From: Geitlerinema sp. BBD 1991-9
GTDB taxonomy: Bacteria; Cyanobacteriota; Cyanobacteriia; Cyanobacteriales; Geitlerinemataceae
Assembly: GCA_001657325.1 (NCBI GenBank)
Contig: LWRO01000027.1
Span: forward strand, 1 to 58,351
DNA length: 58,351 nt
Direction of reading: 5' to 3'
Below, in pieces: positions 41,111 to 51,300 of this stretch (position 1 is the first letter of the stretch; each line of letters opens with the position of its first letter). Both the position numbers and the translations under genes were made by a program. The notes under the pieces are model-generated. The model was not told the origin of the DNA and searched no databases. It saw only the letters and a program-made list of their open reading frames with translations.

Positions 41111-44100
41111 ATGGAACTCACATCTGCCATCGTTCGCGATCCTCTAGTCGTATCACCCGATACAAAATTCATCGAAGCAATCGCTCAAATGAGCGACGTG
41201 CGTTCGGTCTGCAACACTTTGAAAACAGTTGGATCTCGGCTCGAAAACCTCCAGCTCGACGCACGATCGAGTGGTGCGGTTGTGGTCGAAGACGGACGAG
41301 TCGTTGGCATTTTGACGGCGCGGGAGGTGGTGAGATCGATCGCTCAGCAGCAACCGATCGATCGCTTGACAATCAAACACGTTATGTCACATCCCGTTGT
41401 CACCCTGCACGAGTCTGCCTTCACCAATTTGCTGTCTGCCATTCACCTGCTCCAACAACACGACCTTCGCTATTTGCCCGTTCTCGACGATCTCGATCGG
41501 TTGGTGGGGTTCGTCACCGATGCGACACTGCGCCAAACCTTCCAACCGATCGACCTGTTGCAGTTGCGTCGCGTGTCTGACTTGACGCTCCACGAGACGA
41601 TCGACGTGACGCCCGATCGATCCCTGCTGGCGATTTCCCAACTCATGGCACGCCATTGTGTCAGTTCTGTCGTGGTTGTCGAACCGGTTGTCGAACCGGG
41701 TGTCCGTCATTCTGAATCCTTTAACATTCCAGTGGGAATGCTGACCGAACGGGATCTCGTTAAGGCTCGAGCCTTGGGCTTAGATCTCGAAAACTGCACG
41801 GCTGAGGCCGTCATGAGTACGCCGGTTTTGGCCGTGAAGCCGGAGAACTCCCTCTGGACAGTACAGCAGAAGATGGAACAGCACCTCGTCCATCAATTAG
41901 CCGTGACGGGAGCGCAGGGGGAGCTATTGGGAATTGTCACCCAGACCCACGTATTGCAAACCTTTAACCCTTTGGAACTCTACAAGCTGGCGGAAGCGTT
42001 GGTGTCCGAGGTCAAGCGTCTGGAAGAGCAAAAGATCGCACTGCTCGAAAGTCGCACCGCCGAACTCGAGCAACAGGTGGCACTCCGGACAGCTGCCCTC
42101 CAAGCCAGCGAACAGCGATACGCCTCCTTAGCTGCGGCGGCTCCCGTGGGGATTTTTCGCACGGACGTTGCGGGTCGTTGCATCTACGTTAATGAGTGCT
42201 GGTGTCGAATCGCCGGACTTTCCCAAAACGCCGCGCTCGGAGAGGGATGGCAACAGAGACTTCACCCCGACGATCGCGAGTGGGTCGTCGCTGAATGGCA
42301 GCGATCGATCCGAGAAGAACGTGCCTTCCGCTTTGAATATCGCTTTCGACATCCCAACGGAACAGTGACGTGGGTGTACGGTCAGGCCGTTGCCGAACGA
42401 GATAACACCGGACGAATTATCAGCTATGTCGGCACGATTACGGATATTAGCGCTCGTAAGCAATCGGAAAACGCACTGTGGAAAACGGAGCAACGATATC
42501 GGGAAGCGCAACGGATTGCTCGCCTGGGAAACTGGGAGTTAGACCTTCAGACCGATCGTCTGTCTTGGTCGAGTGAAATCTTTCATATTTTTGAAATCGA
42601 CCCCGAAGCATTTGGCGCGTCCTATGAAGCGTTTCTCAATGCGATCCACCCCGACGATCGAGACCGGGTACGCGAAGCCTATCGGCAACACCTCAACGAT
42701 CGCGTTCCCTATGACATGACGTACCGCCTCTTGATGTCCGACAGTCGGATCGAGTACGTCCGAGAACAGTGTGAAACCTTCTATGCCGAAGATGATACCC
42801 CCATTCTCTCCCAGGGAACAGTACAAGAGATTACGGGTCTCAAGCAGGCGGAACTCGAGTTAGAGCGCCTGAATGCCGAGTTAGAGGAGCGGGTACAAAG
42901 GCGCACGGCTCAACTGCGCGAGCAAGAAGCTCGACTGCGAGATTTCTTTGATAACGCCAGCGATCTGATCCAGAGCATTCGCTTGGAAGACGGACAGTTT
43001 GAATACGTCAACCGGGCGTGGCGGGAAACCCTCGGGTATTGTGAAGCCGAAGTTAAAACCCTGACGATTCTCGATATTCTCCATCCGGACTATCGCGACC
43101 GCTATCTCGACCGTATGACCCAGCTCCGAGCGGGGCAAACGGGCAAGCGAGATCGGCTCGAACTGGTTTTTCTAACCAAAGACCGACGAGAAATTGTCGT
43201 TGAAGGGGGGATCGACATTCGCTTAGAAAACGATCGTCCTGGAGTCGCCCGTGCGATTTTTCGGGACGTGACCGAGCAGCGACAGCACGAAGAACAGCTG
43301 CGCAATCTGTCCGATCGACTGCAACTCGCCGTCCAGTCTGCCCAAATTGGCATCTGGGACTGGGATATTATCGGCGATCGCCTCACCTGGGACGATCGAA
43401 TTTGCGAACTTTATGGAACGGATATCATTGACCCGAGCCGGACGCTTCGAGTTTGGCAAGAACGCTTACATCCCGAGGATGCCGATCGGGCAAGCGAAGC
43501 CGTCCAACAAGCCCTCCAGGGTGAAAAGGAATTTGCCGTAGAATTCCGCGTGGTGCGTCCGGATGGTTCGTTTAGCTGGGTAGAAGCCTACGCGGTCGTC
43601 AAATGGAACGATCGAGGCGAACCCGAACGAATGATCGGGATCAACATCGATATTAGCGATTACAAACAAGCTCAACAGCAGCGCCAACAGCTCCTTCAAG
43701 AGTTATCCAAATTTAAGTTAGCCCTCGATCGATCGGCCATCGTTGCCATCACGGACGCGAAAGGGGTCATCACCTATGTCAACGATCTCTTCTGCGCGAT
43801 CTCTGGCTACACTCGCGACGAGATAATCGGTCAAACTCATCACGTCGTTAATTCGGGTTACCATCCCCCTGCATTTTTCCAACATCTATGGCGCACGATT
43901 CGCAGCGGACAGATTTGGCGAGGAGAAATTTGCAATCGGGCAAAGGACGGCAGTTTGTATTGGGTCGAGAGTACGCTCGTCCCCTTTCTGGACGAAAAAG
44001 GGAAACCGTTCCAATACCTCGCCATTCGCATTGACGTGACGGCCCGCAAGCTGGCTGAAACTCACATCCAGCGGGAAAATACGTTTCGCCAGAAAATCGT

Positions 44101-46780
44101 CGAAAACATGACAGAAGGATTGTGTGTTTTCCACGAAGAGGCTGCGTTTCCCTGGGTTCGCTTCACGGTCTGGAACCCGAAAATGCAGGCGATTACGGGT
44201 TACACCTTAAAAGAAATTAACCAACGGGAATGGCATCACAGTCTGTATCCCAACCCGAACGTCCGAGAACAGGCGATCGAGCGCATGAAACGGATGCAGC
44301 AAGGCGATAATCTGATGGCGGAGGAATGGGAGATCCAGCGTAAAGACGGACAGCAACGCACGATTTCCATTTCTACATCTGTCCTATCGAGTCAGGACGG
44401 GACTGTCTACGTTCTCGCGCTGATACAAGATATTACAGATCGTAAAGCGTCAGAGAATGCCCTACGTCAATCTCAATCGTTCTTGCAAACGGTTCTGAAT
44501 GCATTTCCCGTTTACGTCTTCTGGAAAGACCGACAATCAGTTTATTTGGGTTGCAATCAGAACTTTGCTAGGGTTGCAGGTCTGGCGAACCCCGAGGAAA
44601 TTATTGGCAAAACGGATTACGATCTGCCCTGGACTGAGAAGGAGGCCAAAGCCTATCGCAAAGACGACCGGGAGGTCATGGACTCGGCGATTGCCAAAAT
44701 TGGAATTATTGAAACTCAGGTACAGGCTGACGGTCGTCAGGCTTGGCTCGAAACGAATAAAATTCCTCTCTACGATTTCGACAACCAAGTGATAGGTGTT
44801 TTGGGAACCTATCAGAATATTCGGATCGATCGAACACAAACAGAAAAGAATCTACTCGAGTCCAAACAGTTTATTCAGATCGTCCTCGATACGGTTCCCG
44901 TTTCGGTCTTTTGGAAAGACCGAAAATCGGTTTATTTGGGCTGCAATCAAAAGTTTGCTAAAACACTAGGCTTCAAATCTCCCCATGAGATTGTCGGCAA
45001 AACAGATTTCGATCTCATTACCGTCGAAGCGGAAGCTAGGAAATATCAAGCCCACGATCGATGGGTTATTCAATCGGGTAAGGCCAGGCTCAATAGGGAA
45101 GAACAATTTACATTACCGAATCGCAAGCGGAGATGGCTCGAAACCAATAAGGTTCCGCTGCGAGATTGGCAGGGTCAAGTGATTGGCGTGGTCGGTACGT
45201 TTCAAGATATTACCGATCGAAAAGCGACTGAAGTGGCCATCAAGCGACAACTGGCAGCGATCGAAGCTGCGATTGATGGTATTGCCATTTTGCAAGGGGA
45301 AACCTATCTCTATTTGAATCGAGCGCATCTCGAACTATTTGGGTACGATCGCCTTGAAGAGTTAGTCGGACAATCTTGGAGGTGTTTGTATTCTCCGGAA
45401 GATTTAGAGCGGTTCGATCGAGAAATTTTTCCAGTGTTAGAACGAGAACGAGCTTGGCAGGGAGAGGTTCGCGCCACTCGCAAAGACGGCTCCATTTTTG
45501 TCGAGGGAATATCGCTGACCCTTACGGACGACGGACTTTTGATTTGTGTCTGTCGTGATATTACCGATCGCAAACGAGCAGAGATTAAATTACATCGAAC
45601 CAACGAAGAACTCGCACGCGCTACCCGCCTGAAAGATGAATTCTTGGCGAACATGAGCCACGAACTCCGCACGCCTCTCAATGCCATCCTCGGAATGACG
45701 GAGGGACTACAAGAGGGGATTTTTGGCGAAGTTAATAAGAAACAAATTAAAGCACTACAGACCATCGAACGGAGTGGCTCCCATTTACTGGAATTAATCA
45801 ACGACATTCTCGATGTTTCCAAAATTGAAGCCGGTCAGATAGAACTCCATCATGCCTCCACATCTGTGGCGTCACTGTGCCACTCCAGTCTGATTTTCAT
45901 CAAACAACAAGCTCTCAAAAAACGGATTCAACTCGAGATTAAGCTGCCTCCCGACCTCCCCGATTTATGGGTAGACGAACGACGCATTCGTCAAGTCGTG
46001 ATTAACCTGCTCAATAACGCTGTGAAATTTACGCCCCAAGGCGGACGGATCGCCCTAAAAGTCACCTTCCCGCTACCCCGAGAAGCCAGGGCGAAAACGG
46101 GCGAATTTCTGCGAATTTCCGCGATCGATACGGGTATCGGGATTAGCTCGGAAAATATCAAAAAACTGTTTAAGCCCTTCGTCCAAATTGATAGCGCTCT
46201 GAACCGTCAATATACGGGAACTGGTTTGGGACTTGCTTTAGTCAAACGCCTGGTCGAACTCCACGGTGGAACTGTCAAGGTTACGAGTCAAGTTGGCGTG
46301 GGAAGTTGTTTCTCGATCGATCTTCCCTGTAGTACTTCAACGAGATCCTCTCCTCCTCAAAAAATTCCATCGGAACTGAATCTCGACCTCAAACAAAGCG
46401 AAGGAGAAATTTGTCCCGTCATCTTGCTGGTAGAAGATAACAAAGCTAACATAGAAACAGTTTCGAGCTACCTGAGAAAAAAGGGTTATTGTATTCTTTT
46501 GGCAAAAAACGGACTCGAATCTATTGAATTGGCTCGATCGAAACACCCGAATTTGATTCTCATGGATATTCAAATGCCCGGGATAGACGGACTAGAAGCC
46601 ATACAACAGATTCGCCGTTATCCGAACTTGGTAGACGTACCCATTATTGCTCTAACTGCTCTTGCTATGGTGGGAGATCGAGAGCGTTGTTTGGCTGCTG
46701 GGGCGAACGATTATCTCAGCAAACCTTTCAAGCTAAAGCAATTAACTGGTTGTATTCAAAAGTTGCTAGATTCTCATTAA
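41111..46780 (+). CDS. Giant multisensor hybrid kinase: CBS4-PAS9-HK-REC
   Basis: 1889 residues. Four CBS motifs (two pairs) fill residues ~1-290 (TIKHVMSHPVVTL, TAEAVMSTPVLAV). A coiled coil leads to nine PAS/PAC units from ~333 to ~1490, each ending in an ITD/DIT-type signature such as TDISARKQ or DITDRKA. HisKA has FLANMSHELRTPLNAILG near 1510, HATPase has NLLNNAVKFTP, DTGIGI and GTGLGLALVKRL, and REC at ~1770-1885 has LILMDIQMPG. PAS7 and PAS8 are recent duplicates 390 bp apart. There is no membrane helix, so inputs are cytosolic: nucleotides via CBS and perhaps flavin, haem or small ligands via PAS. The next gene follows 3 bp later, so its REC-HK product is the likely partner. Confidence 0.92.
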   Translation: MELTSAIVRDPLVVSPDTKFIEAIAQMSDVRSVCNTLKTVGSRLENLQLDARSSGAVVVEDGRVVGILTAREVVRSIAQQQPIDRLTIKHVMSHPVVTLHESAFTNLLSAIHLLQQHDLRYLPVLDDLDRLVGFVTDATLRQTFQPIDLLQLRRVSDLTLHETIDVTPDRSLLAISQLMARHCVSSVVVVEPVVEPGVRHSESFNIPVGMLTERDLVKARALGLDLENCTAEAVMSTPVLAVKPENSLWTVQQKMEQHLVHQLAVTGAQGELLGIVTQTHVLQTFNPLELYKLAEALVSEVKRLEEQKIALLESRTAELEQQVALRTAALQASEQRYASLAAAAPVGIFRTDVAGRCIYVNECWCRIAGLSQNAALGEGWQQRLHPDDREWVVAEWQRSIREERAFRFEYRFRHPNGTVTWVYGQAVAERDNTGRIISYVGTITDISARKQSENALWKTEQRYREAQRIARLGNWELDLQTDRLSWSSEIFHIFEIDPEAFGASYEAFLNAIHPDDRDRVREAYRQHLNDRVPYDMTYRLLMSDSRIEYVREQCETFYAEDDTPILSQGTVQEITGLKQAELELERLNAELEERVQRRTAQLREQEARLRDFFDNASDLIQSIRLEDGQFEYVNRAWRETLGYCEAEVKTLTILDILHPDYRDRYLDRMTQLRAGQTGKRDRLELVFLTKDRREIVVEGGIDIRLENDRPGVARAIFRDVTEQRQHEEQLRNLSDRLQLAVQSAQIGIWDWDIIGDRLTWDDRICELYGTDIIDPSRTLRVWQERLHPEDADRASEAVQQALQGEKEFAVEFRVVRPDGSFSWVEAYAVVKWNDRGEPERMIGINIDISDYKQAQQQRQQLLQELSKFKLALDRSAIVAITDAKGVITYVNDLFCAISGYTRDEIIGQTHHVVNSGYHPPAFFQHLWRTIRSGQIWRGEICNRAKDGSLYWVESTLVPFLDEKGKPFQYLAIRIDVTARKLAETHIQRENTFRQKIVENMTEGLCVFHEEAAFPWVRFTVWNPKMQAITGYTLKEINQREWHHSLYPNPNVREQAIERMKRMQQGDNLMAEEWEIQRKDGQQRTISISTSVLSSQDGTVYVLALIQDITDRKASENALRQSQSFLQTVLNAFPVYVFWKDRQSVYLGCNQNFARVAGLANPEEIIGKTDYDLPWTEKEAKAYRKDDREVMDSAIAKIGIIETQVQADGRQAWLETNKIPLYDFDNQVIGVLGTYQNIRIDRTQTEKNLLESKQFIQIVLDTVPVSVFWKDRKSVYLGCNQKFAKTLGFKSPHEIVGKTDFDLITVEAEARKYQAHDRWVIQSGKARLNREEQFTLPNRKRRWLETNKVPLRDWQGQVIGVVGTFQDITDRKATEVAIKRQLAAIEAAIDGIAILQGETYLYLNRAHLELFGYDRLEELVGQSWRCLYSPEDLERFDREIFPVLERERAWQGEVRATRKDGSIFVEGISLTLTDDGLLICVCRDITDRKRAEIKLHRTNEELARATRLKDEFLANMSHELRTPLNAILGMTEGLQEGIFGEVNKKQIKALQTIERSGSHLLELINDILDVSKIEAGQIELHHASTSVASLCHSSLIFIKQQALKKRIQLEIKLPPDLPDLWVDERRIRQVVINLLNNAVKFTPQGGRIALKVTFPLPREARAKTGEFLRISAIDTGIGISSENIKKLFKPFVQIDSALNRQYTGTGLGLALVKRLVELHGGTVKVTSQVGVGSCFSIDLPCSTSTRSSPPQKIPSELNLDLKQSEGEICPVILLVEDNKANIETVSSYLRKKGYCILLAKNGLESIELARSKHPNLILMDIQMPGIDGLEAIQQIRRYPNLVDVPIIALTALAMVGDRERCLAAGANDYLSKPFKLKQLTGCIQKLLDSH

Positions 46781-46783
46781 TTC

Positions 46784-47908
46784 ATGAAACAACTCTCGAT
46801 CTTAATAGTTGATGACGATCCCGACAACTTTGATGTCTTGGAAACGCTTTTGAGTTCGTCAAGTTCTGAGACCGTTACCGAGCCAGACTATCAGTTGTAC
46901 TACGCGGCGAGTGGTCGAGAAGCCATCGAGAATCTCAGTATATTTCAACCCGATCTAATTTTGCTCGATGTTATGATGCCAGAGATGGATGGCATTGAAA
47001 CTTGTCGGCGAATTAAAGCGATGTCCAAGTGGCAAAATGTACCCATCATTATGGTAACAGCCTTAAGTGAAAAATCCGATCTCGCTCGTTGTCTCAACGC
47101 TGGAGCTGATGACTTTATTAGTAAACCTGTAAACTCGATCGAACTGAGATCGAGAGTTCGTTCGATGCTACGAATCAAGAAGCAGTATGACGAGCTGCAA
47201 TCCTTGATAAAATTTCGAGAAGATATGGTTAAAACAATCGTTCACGATTTGCGAAATCCCCTCACTCATATTGCAATTGGCTTAGAGCTTTTATTAAATA
47301 CAGAGTATCCCCCAGAAAAGCAGAAAAAAAAGCTATCTAAAATTTATTTATCGACTCAAAGAACACAAAAATTAGTTGGCAATTTACTGGATATTTCTTT
47401 GTTTGAAGCAGGAAAAATAAAACTCGATCGAACAGAAGTCTATCTCGACAATATCATCAAATCTTCCATGTTAAACCTAAAAGATATTGCGACCCAAAAA
47501 AATCAGTCTCTAGTCATCCGATACCCAAAAGAAAGTAAAAAAACAGTTTCTGTTGATGTTGATTTGATCCAACGAGTCTTCGATAACTTAATCTCAAATG
47601 CCATCAAATTTTCACCAGAAAACAGTCAAATTGTCGCAAGGCTGGAATGCCTTAAATCTGAAGGTTCTAGAATTCAAGTCATCGATTCCGGACCGGGCGT
47701 TCCAGATAGCCTACAGGAGAAAATTTTTGAAACATATGAAGTTGGAACTTTAATGCCAGGAATTTCACAAATTGGTTTGGGCTTAGCCTTCTGCAAAATG
47801 GTTGTTGCGGCACATGGAGGGACAATTACCGTAAAAAATAGAGTACCCCAGGGAGCTATTTTTGAGATCGCATTGCCCAACTATATCGACAAAACGATCG
47901 AATCTTGA
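46784..47908 (+). CDS. Hybrid response regulator-histidine kinase (REC-HK)
   Basis: A 374-residue protein with REC at ~1-130 (ILIVDDDPDN, acceptor Asp in LILLDVMMPEMDG, FISKPVN) followed by HisKA (VKTIVHDLRNPLTHIAIG) and HATPase (NLISNAIKFSP, VIDSGPGVPD, IGLGLAFCKMV). The G2 box reads QIGLGLAF rather than GTGLGLA. It starts 3 bp after the giant kinase and is surely co-transcribed, so it probably receives phosphate from it. Its 3' part is noticeably richer in A/T than the upstream gene. Confidence 0.9.
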   Translation: MKQLSILIVDDDPDNFDVLETLLSSSSSETVTEPDYQLYYAASGREAIENLSIFQPDLILLDVMMPEMDGIETCRRIKAMSKWQNVPIIMVTALSEKSDLARCLNAGADDFISKPVNSIELRSRVRSMLRIKKQYDELQSLIKFREDMVKTIVHDLRNPLTHIAIGLELLLNTEYPPEKQKKKLSKIYLSTQRTQKLVGNLLDISLFEAGKIKLDRTEVYLDNIIKSSMLNLKDIATQKNQSLVIRYPKESKKTVSVDVDLIQRVFDNLISNAIKFSPENSQIVARLECLKSEGSRIQVIDSGPGVPDSLQEKIFETYEVGTLMPGISQIGLGLAFCKMVVAAHGGTITVKNRVPQGAIFEIALPNYIDKTIES

Positions 47909-48034
47909 AGGGTCTGTTGGAGTTCGGGTGATAAACCGAGTTGATGAAATTCCGAAACCGTTGGCGTAGGGGCGAACGGCCGTTCGCCTTGGTATCATAG
48001 GCAATCCAATTACACCGAAATTCCAACAGGCCCA
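47909..48034. mobile_element. MITE-like element A with CTGTTGGA terminal repeats
   Basis: Right after the kinase stop, GGGTCTGTTGGAGTTCGGGTG (47910-47930) is mirrored by CACCGAAATTCCAACAGGCCC (48013-48033), imperfect inverted repeats of about 20 bp. Between them sits the perfect 18-bp palindrome GGCGAACGGCCGTTCGCC (47971-47988). A related element follows at 48147. No open frame is present. It looks like a non-autonomous miniature transposon or a mobile palindromic repeat. Confidence 0.6.
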
Positions 48035-48146
48035 TCTTGAACCGGATCTTGTCTGGTATCGAACCCAGCCGTTAATTCTGGAACTGTTTGGAATTGAAAC
48101 TCAATTGAAACCCAATCGATAAAGCTTACAAATGTTTTAAAAATAG

Positions 48147-48293
48147 GACTGTTGAGGTTAGATTGGTGAATAAAATTCATGGCAATTCCCGATAATTGGA
48201 GTTGGGACGAGTAGCCGTTCGCCCCGAAAACTGCAATTGGTCTGCAATTGGTCTAACAGGAATGCAAATCGCATCGTAACCCCAACAGAACCC
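48147..48293. mobile_element. MITE-like element B, related to element A
   Basis: GGACTGTTGAGGTTAG (from 48147) is mirrored by TAACCCCAACAGAACC (48278-48293). The interior carries AGCCGTTCGCCCC near 48213, half of the palindrome found in element A, and a tandem TGCAATTGGTC pair near 48231-48252. It therefore appears to be a diverged second member of the same family in the same 445-bp gap between the kinase operon and the exoprotein gene. Confidence 0.5.
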
Positions 48294-48353
48294 CAAAAAA
48301 ATTCAAAGCTTTCAACTGGACTTTGGACAAGATCGAGTCGGATTGGACTTTCG

Positions 48354-51300
48354 TTAAGCCACCACCGCAATTTGGCGCTCGGTCAGGGTTGGCGCTCCCT
48401 CCAAAATTGCCAGTGTTACCGAAGCCCCGGCCGCAGTTCCATCGATATCGAAGCTCAACTGTCCCGTTTCCGTATCGTATAGGAACGTCGGATTGCTACT
48501 CGTCGGTTTGGCATTGGTTCCACTGACGAGTGAGCCTGTTTTGCTTCCCCTGGAACGCTGCACAACTCCCGGTTGCAATCCGCCGCCAAATCCAGCAGCC
48601 GATACTTGAATGGTATCGTCGCTGTCGAAGTCGACCAACACATCGGCTCCTTCCCCTGGTGTTTTATACGTGAAGGTATCTGCACCGCCGCCACCGGAGA
48701 TCGTGTCAGATCCCATACCGCCGCTTAAGGTGTTGTCGTTGATATCCCCGCTTAGGGTTTCCGCACCTTCGTTCGAACTGGCGTAGAGGGGAAATAAAAT
48801 CCCCGTCCCCCGTTGCGTAAACGAGAAGTTATTGAGGATTTGTTCCGTGACCCCGTCTCGCGTGTCTTCGACGAGAATCTCGTAACTGCCGACTCGATAC
48901 CGCGATTCTCCCATACCCGCGATCGACAGTTGCGACTCGTCATTGATAAAAGCGGGTCGATCGACTGGAATACGATTTCCACCTCCCGACGGATAAATCA
49001 ACCCGCCGAGAATTTCCGTTCGTCCGCCGTTGCGATTTTCGAGAACGCTGCCTTCTTTCTCGGTCTTCAAACCCAACAGCCACACGTCCGAACCGTTATT
49101 GATGATGTTCGTTTCGGGTAATTCTGTATTGACTTGACGGCCCCAAACTTGCTGTTGGTTAAACTCCCAACCGCTCATCGTCACGTCTTCGATAAATACT
49201 TTGCCCCCCGTGACGCTGTTACGATAGGCCTCTCCCGAACTCGTGAGGACATTTCGGATCGTCAGCGGTTGTGTGGTGGCTTGCTCGAACCAATAGAAAT
49301 CGCCACCGCCTGCATTGCCCCAAAACCGTTCGATCGCAACTGGGGCGCTCGTTCCCTCAAATTGGAATACGGGCTTGTCTTGGCTTTTCAGCGGATCGCC
49401 GATCGAGAAAATCGTCTGATACGACAACCCCGTAATCGTCTGCACGCCGTCGCCCACCACCAACGTATCGTTAATGTTGTAATTGCCTTGGGGGAAGTAC
49501 ACAGTCGTTGCACCCGTGTCCAAAGCTGCTTGAATCGCGGCCGTATCGTCGATTCCGTCGCTGGGTGTTGCCCCGAAATTCTCGACGTTGACCCAATTTT
49601 CCACGTCGTCGTACACCAGATCGGGCATGGTTTCGACGGGAAGGTTTAACGAGGTTTGCGCGGAAGGAAAGGCACTGTGAACGCGATTCGAGACGTATTC
49701 GTCCAACGTGTCGCCAGGAACGACGACCTTATTATTCTTTAAAGCCGATGCGTAACCGGAGGTGGTGACGTTGCGGGCGTAGAGATTTCCAGCATTCATC
49801 TCGACGGCCGATCGATCCGGCGATCCACCCTCAAGAGTACTATCGACAAGCGTGACGATTGCAAATCGATCGATATTACGAATGGCGGGGACGCTGTTGT
49901 TGCTAGTGAGGTTGTAAAACGTCGAAATATTGTTTTCGTTGTGGAACCCGACGACGCGCTGGTTGGAGAGGGTGACGTTCTCGAAGACGTTGCTGTATTC
50001 GTTGTGGTCGGTCATGATGCCCACATTGAAGCCTTCGACGCTGACGTTTTTCGTCAGAGACGGCCCGGGCCAGGGAGTCGTCAATGCCAAACCCGTGTGA
50101 CCTTGGAATTCGGGATCGCTCGATCGAATCGTCACGTCCCGCAAACCGCCTTGGTTGTTGTTTTGGAACGAAACCCCGATCGCCCCCGGATTGCCCACCC
50201 CGACATCGAGGGTCAAATCGAAAATCGAGTTCTGGAACGCTTGACCGGTACTTCTGCCCAAAAACGTATCGACGAGGGGTTTTGGCTGGGCGGGATTGCC
50301 AAAACTGTCGAGATCGTCCGCTAACTTGATGACCGTTCCATCACGACTTTCTCCCTGCATCAACAAACGTCGATCGTCGCTCCACTTTAACGTATCGCTG
50401 ACGAGATAGGTTCCGTTGGGGAAATACACCGCCCGGTTGTCCGCCATCGCCGCCAGAATCGCCGCCGTGTCGTCGGTTACGCCGTCCCCAGTTGCGCCGT
50501 AGTCTCGCACGTTGGCGATTCCCGTTCCGTCGGGCAAATTGCGGCCGGGTGGACTGACATCGTCGTTTAAAATCGTTCCGACCGCTTGAGGATCGATCGC
50601 GATCGATCCCGTCGGATTTTGCAGCGTCAGAGAAAGCGTCTCGTCCGCCTCGATGGTTCCGTCGCCTTTGAGGGAAACCGTCACCGTTTCTTCCACCACA
50701 CCGGGATCGAAGGTCACAGTTCCCGAAGTCGCCACGTAATCGACATCAGCTTCAGCCGTTCCGTCTGTCGTGACATACTCCACCGTGACCGGATCGTTGC
50801 TGGGTTCGGACAGACGCAGCGTAAAGACTAAATCCCCCGTCGTTCCAGCCTGACCCTCGAGGGCTTCCGCGTCGCTGACCGTCAGTTCGGGATAGGTGTA
50901 AAGCTGACTTTGGGGGATAATTTCCGGCACTTGAGACGGACTCGACCAGCGTAACTGAGCCGTGGCATCGCCTTTATTTTCAAAATATTCGAGTTTGATG
51001 TCGTAGCGCTGGCCCGCTTCGAGGTCGATGGTTCCGGCGTGTTCTGTCAACCCTTGTAATTGCCATCGATCGATAATCAATTCGTCGTTGACCCACAGCC
51101 GCACGCCATCGTCGGACAAGGTACTAAATCGGTAGGTTTCGGTAAAACGCGGTTCGACTTCTCCCGTCCAACGCACGGAATAGAGATCCTCCGCCAAACC
51201 GTCTACAGCTTTACCTGGCCCCCAGTCGAAATCGATCGTGCTGTCGGTGCGCGTTTCAACCCATCGATCGAACGTCGTCCCCTCGAAATACTGTCCCGTC

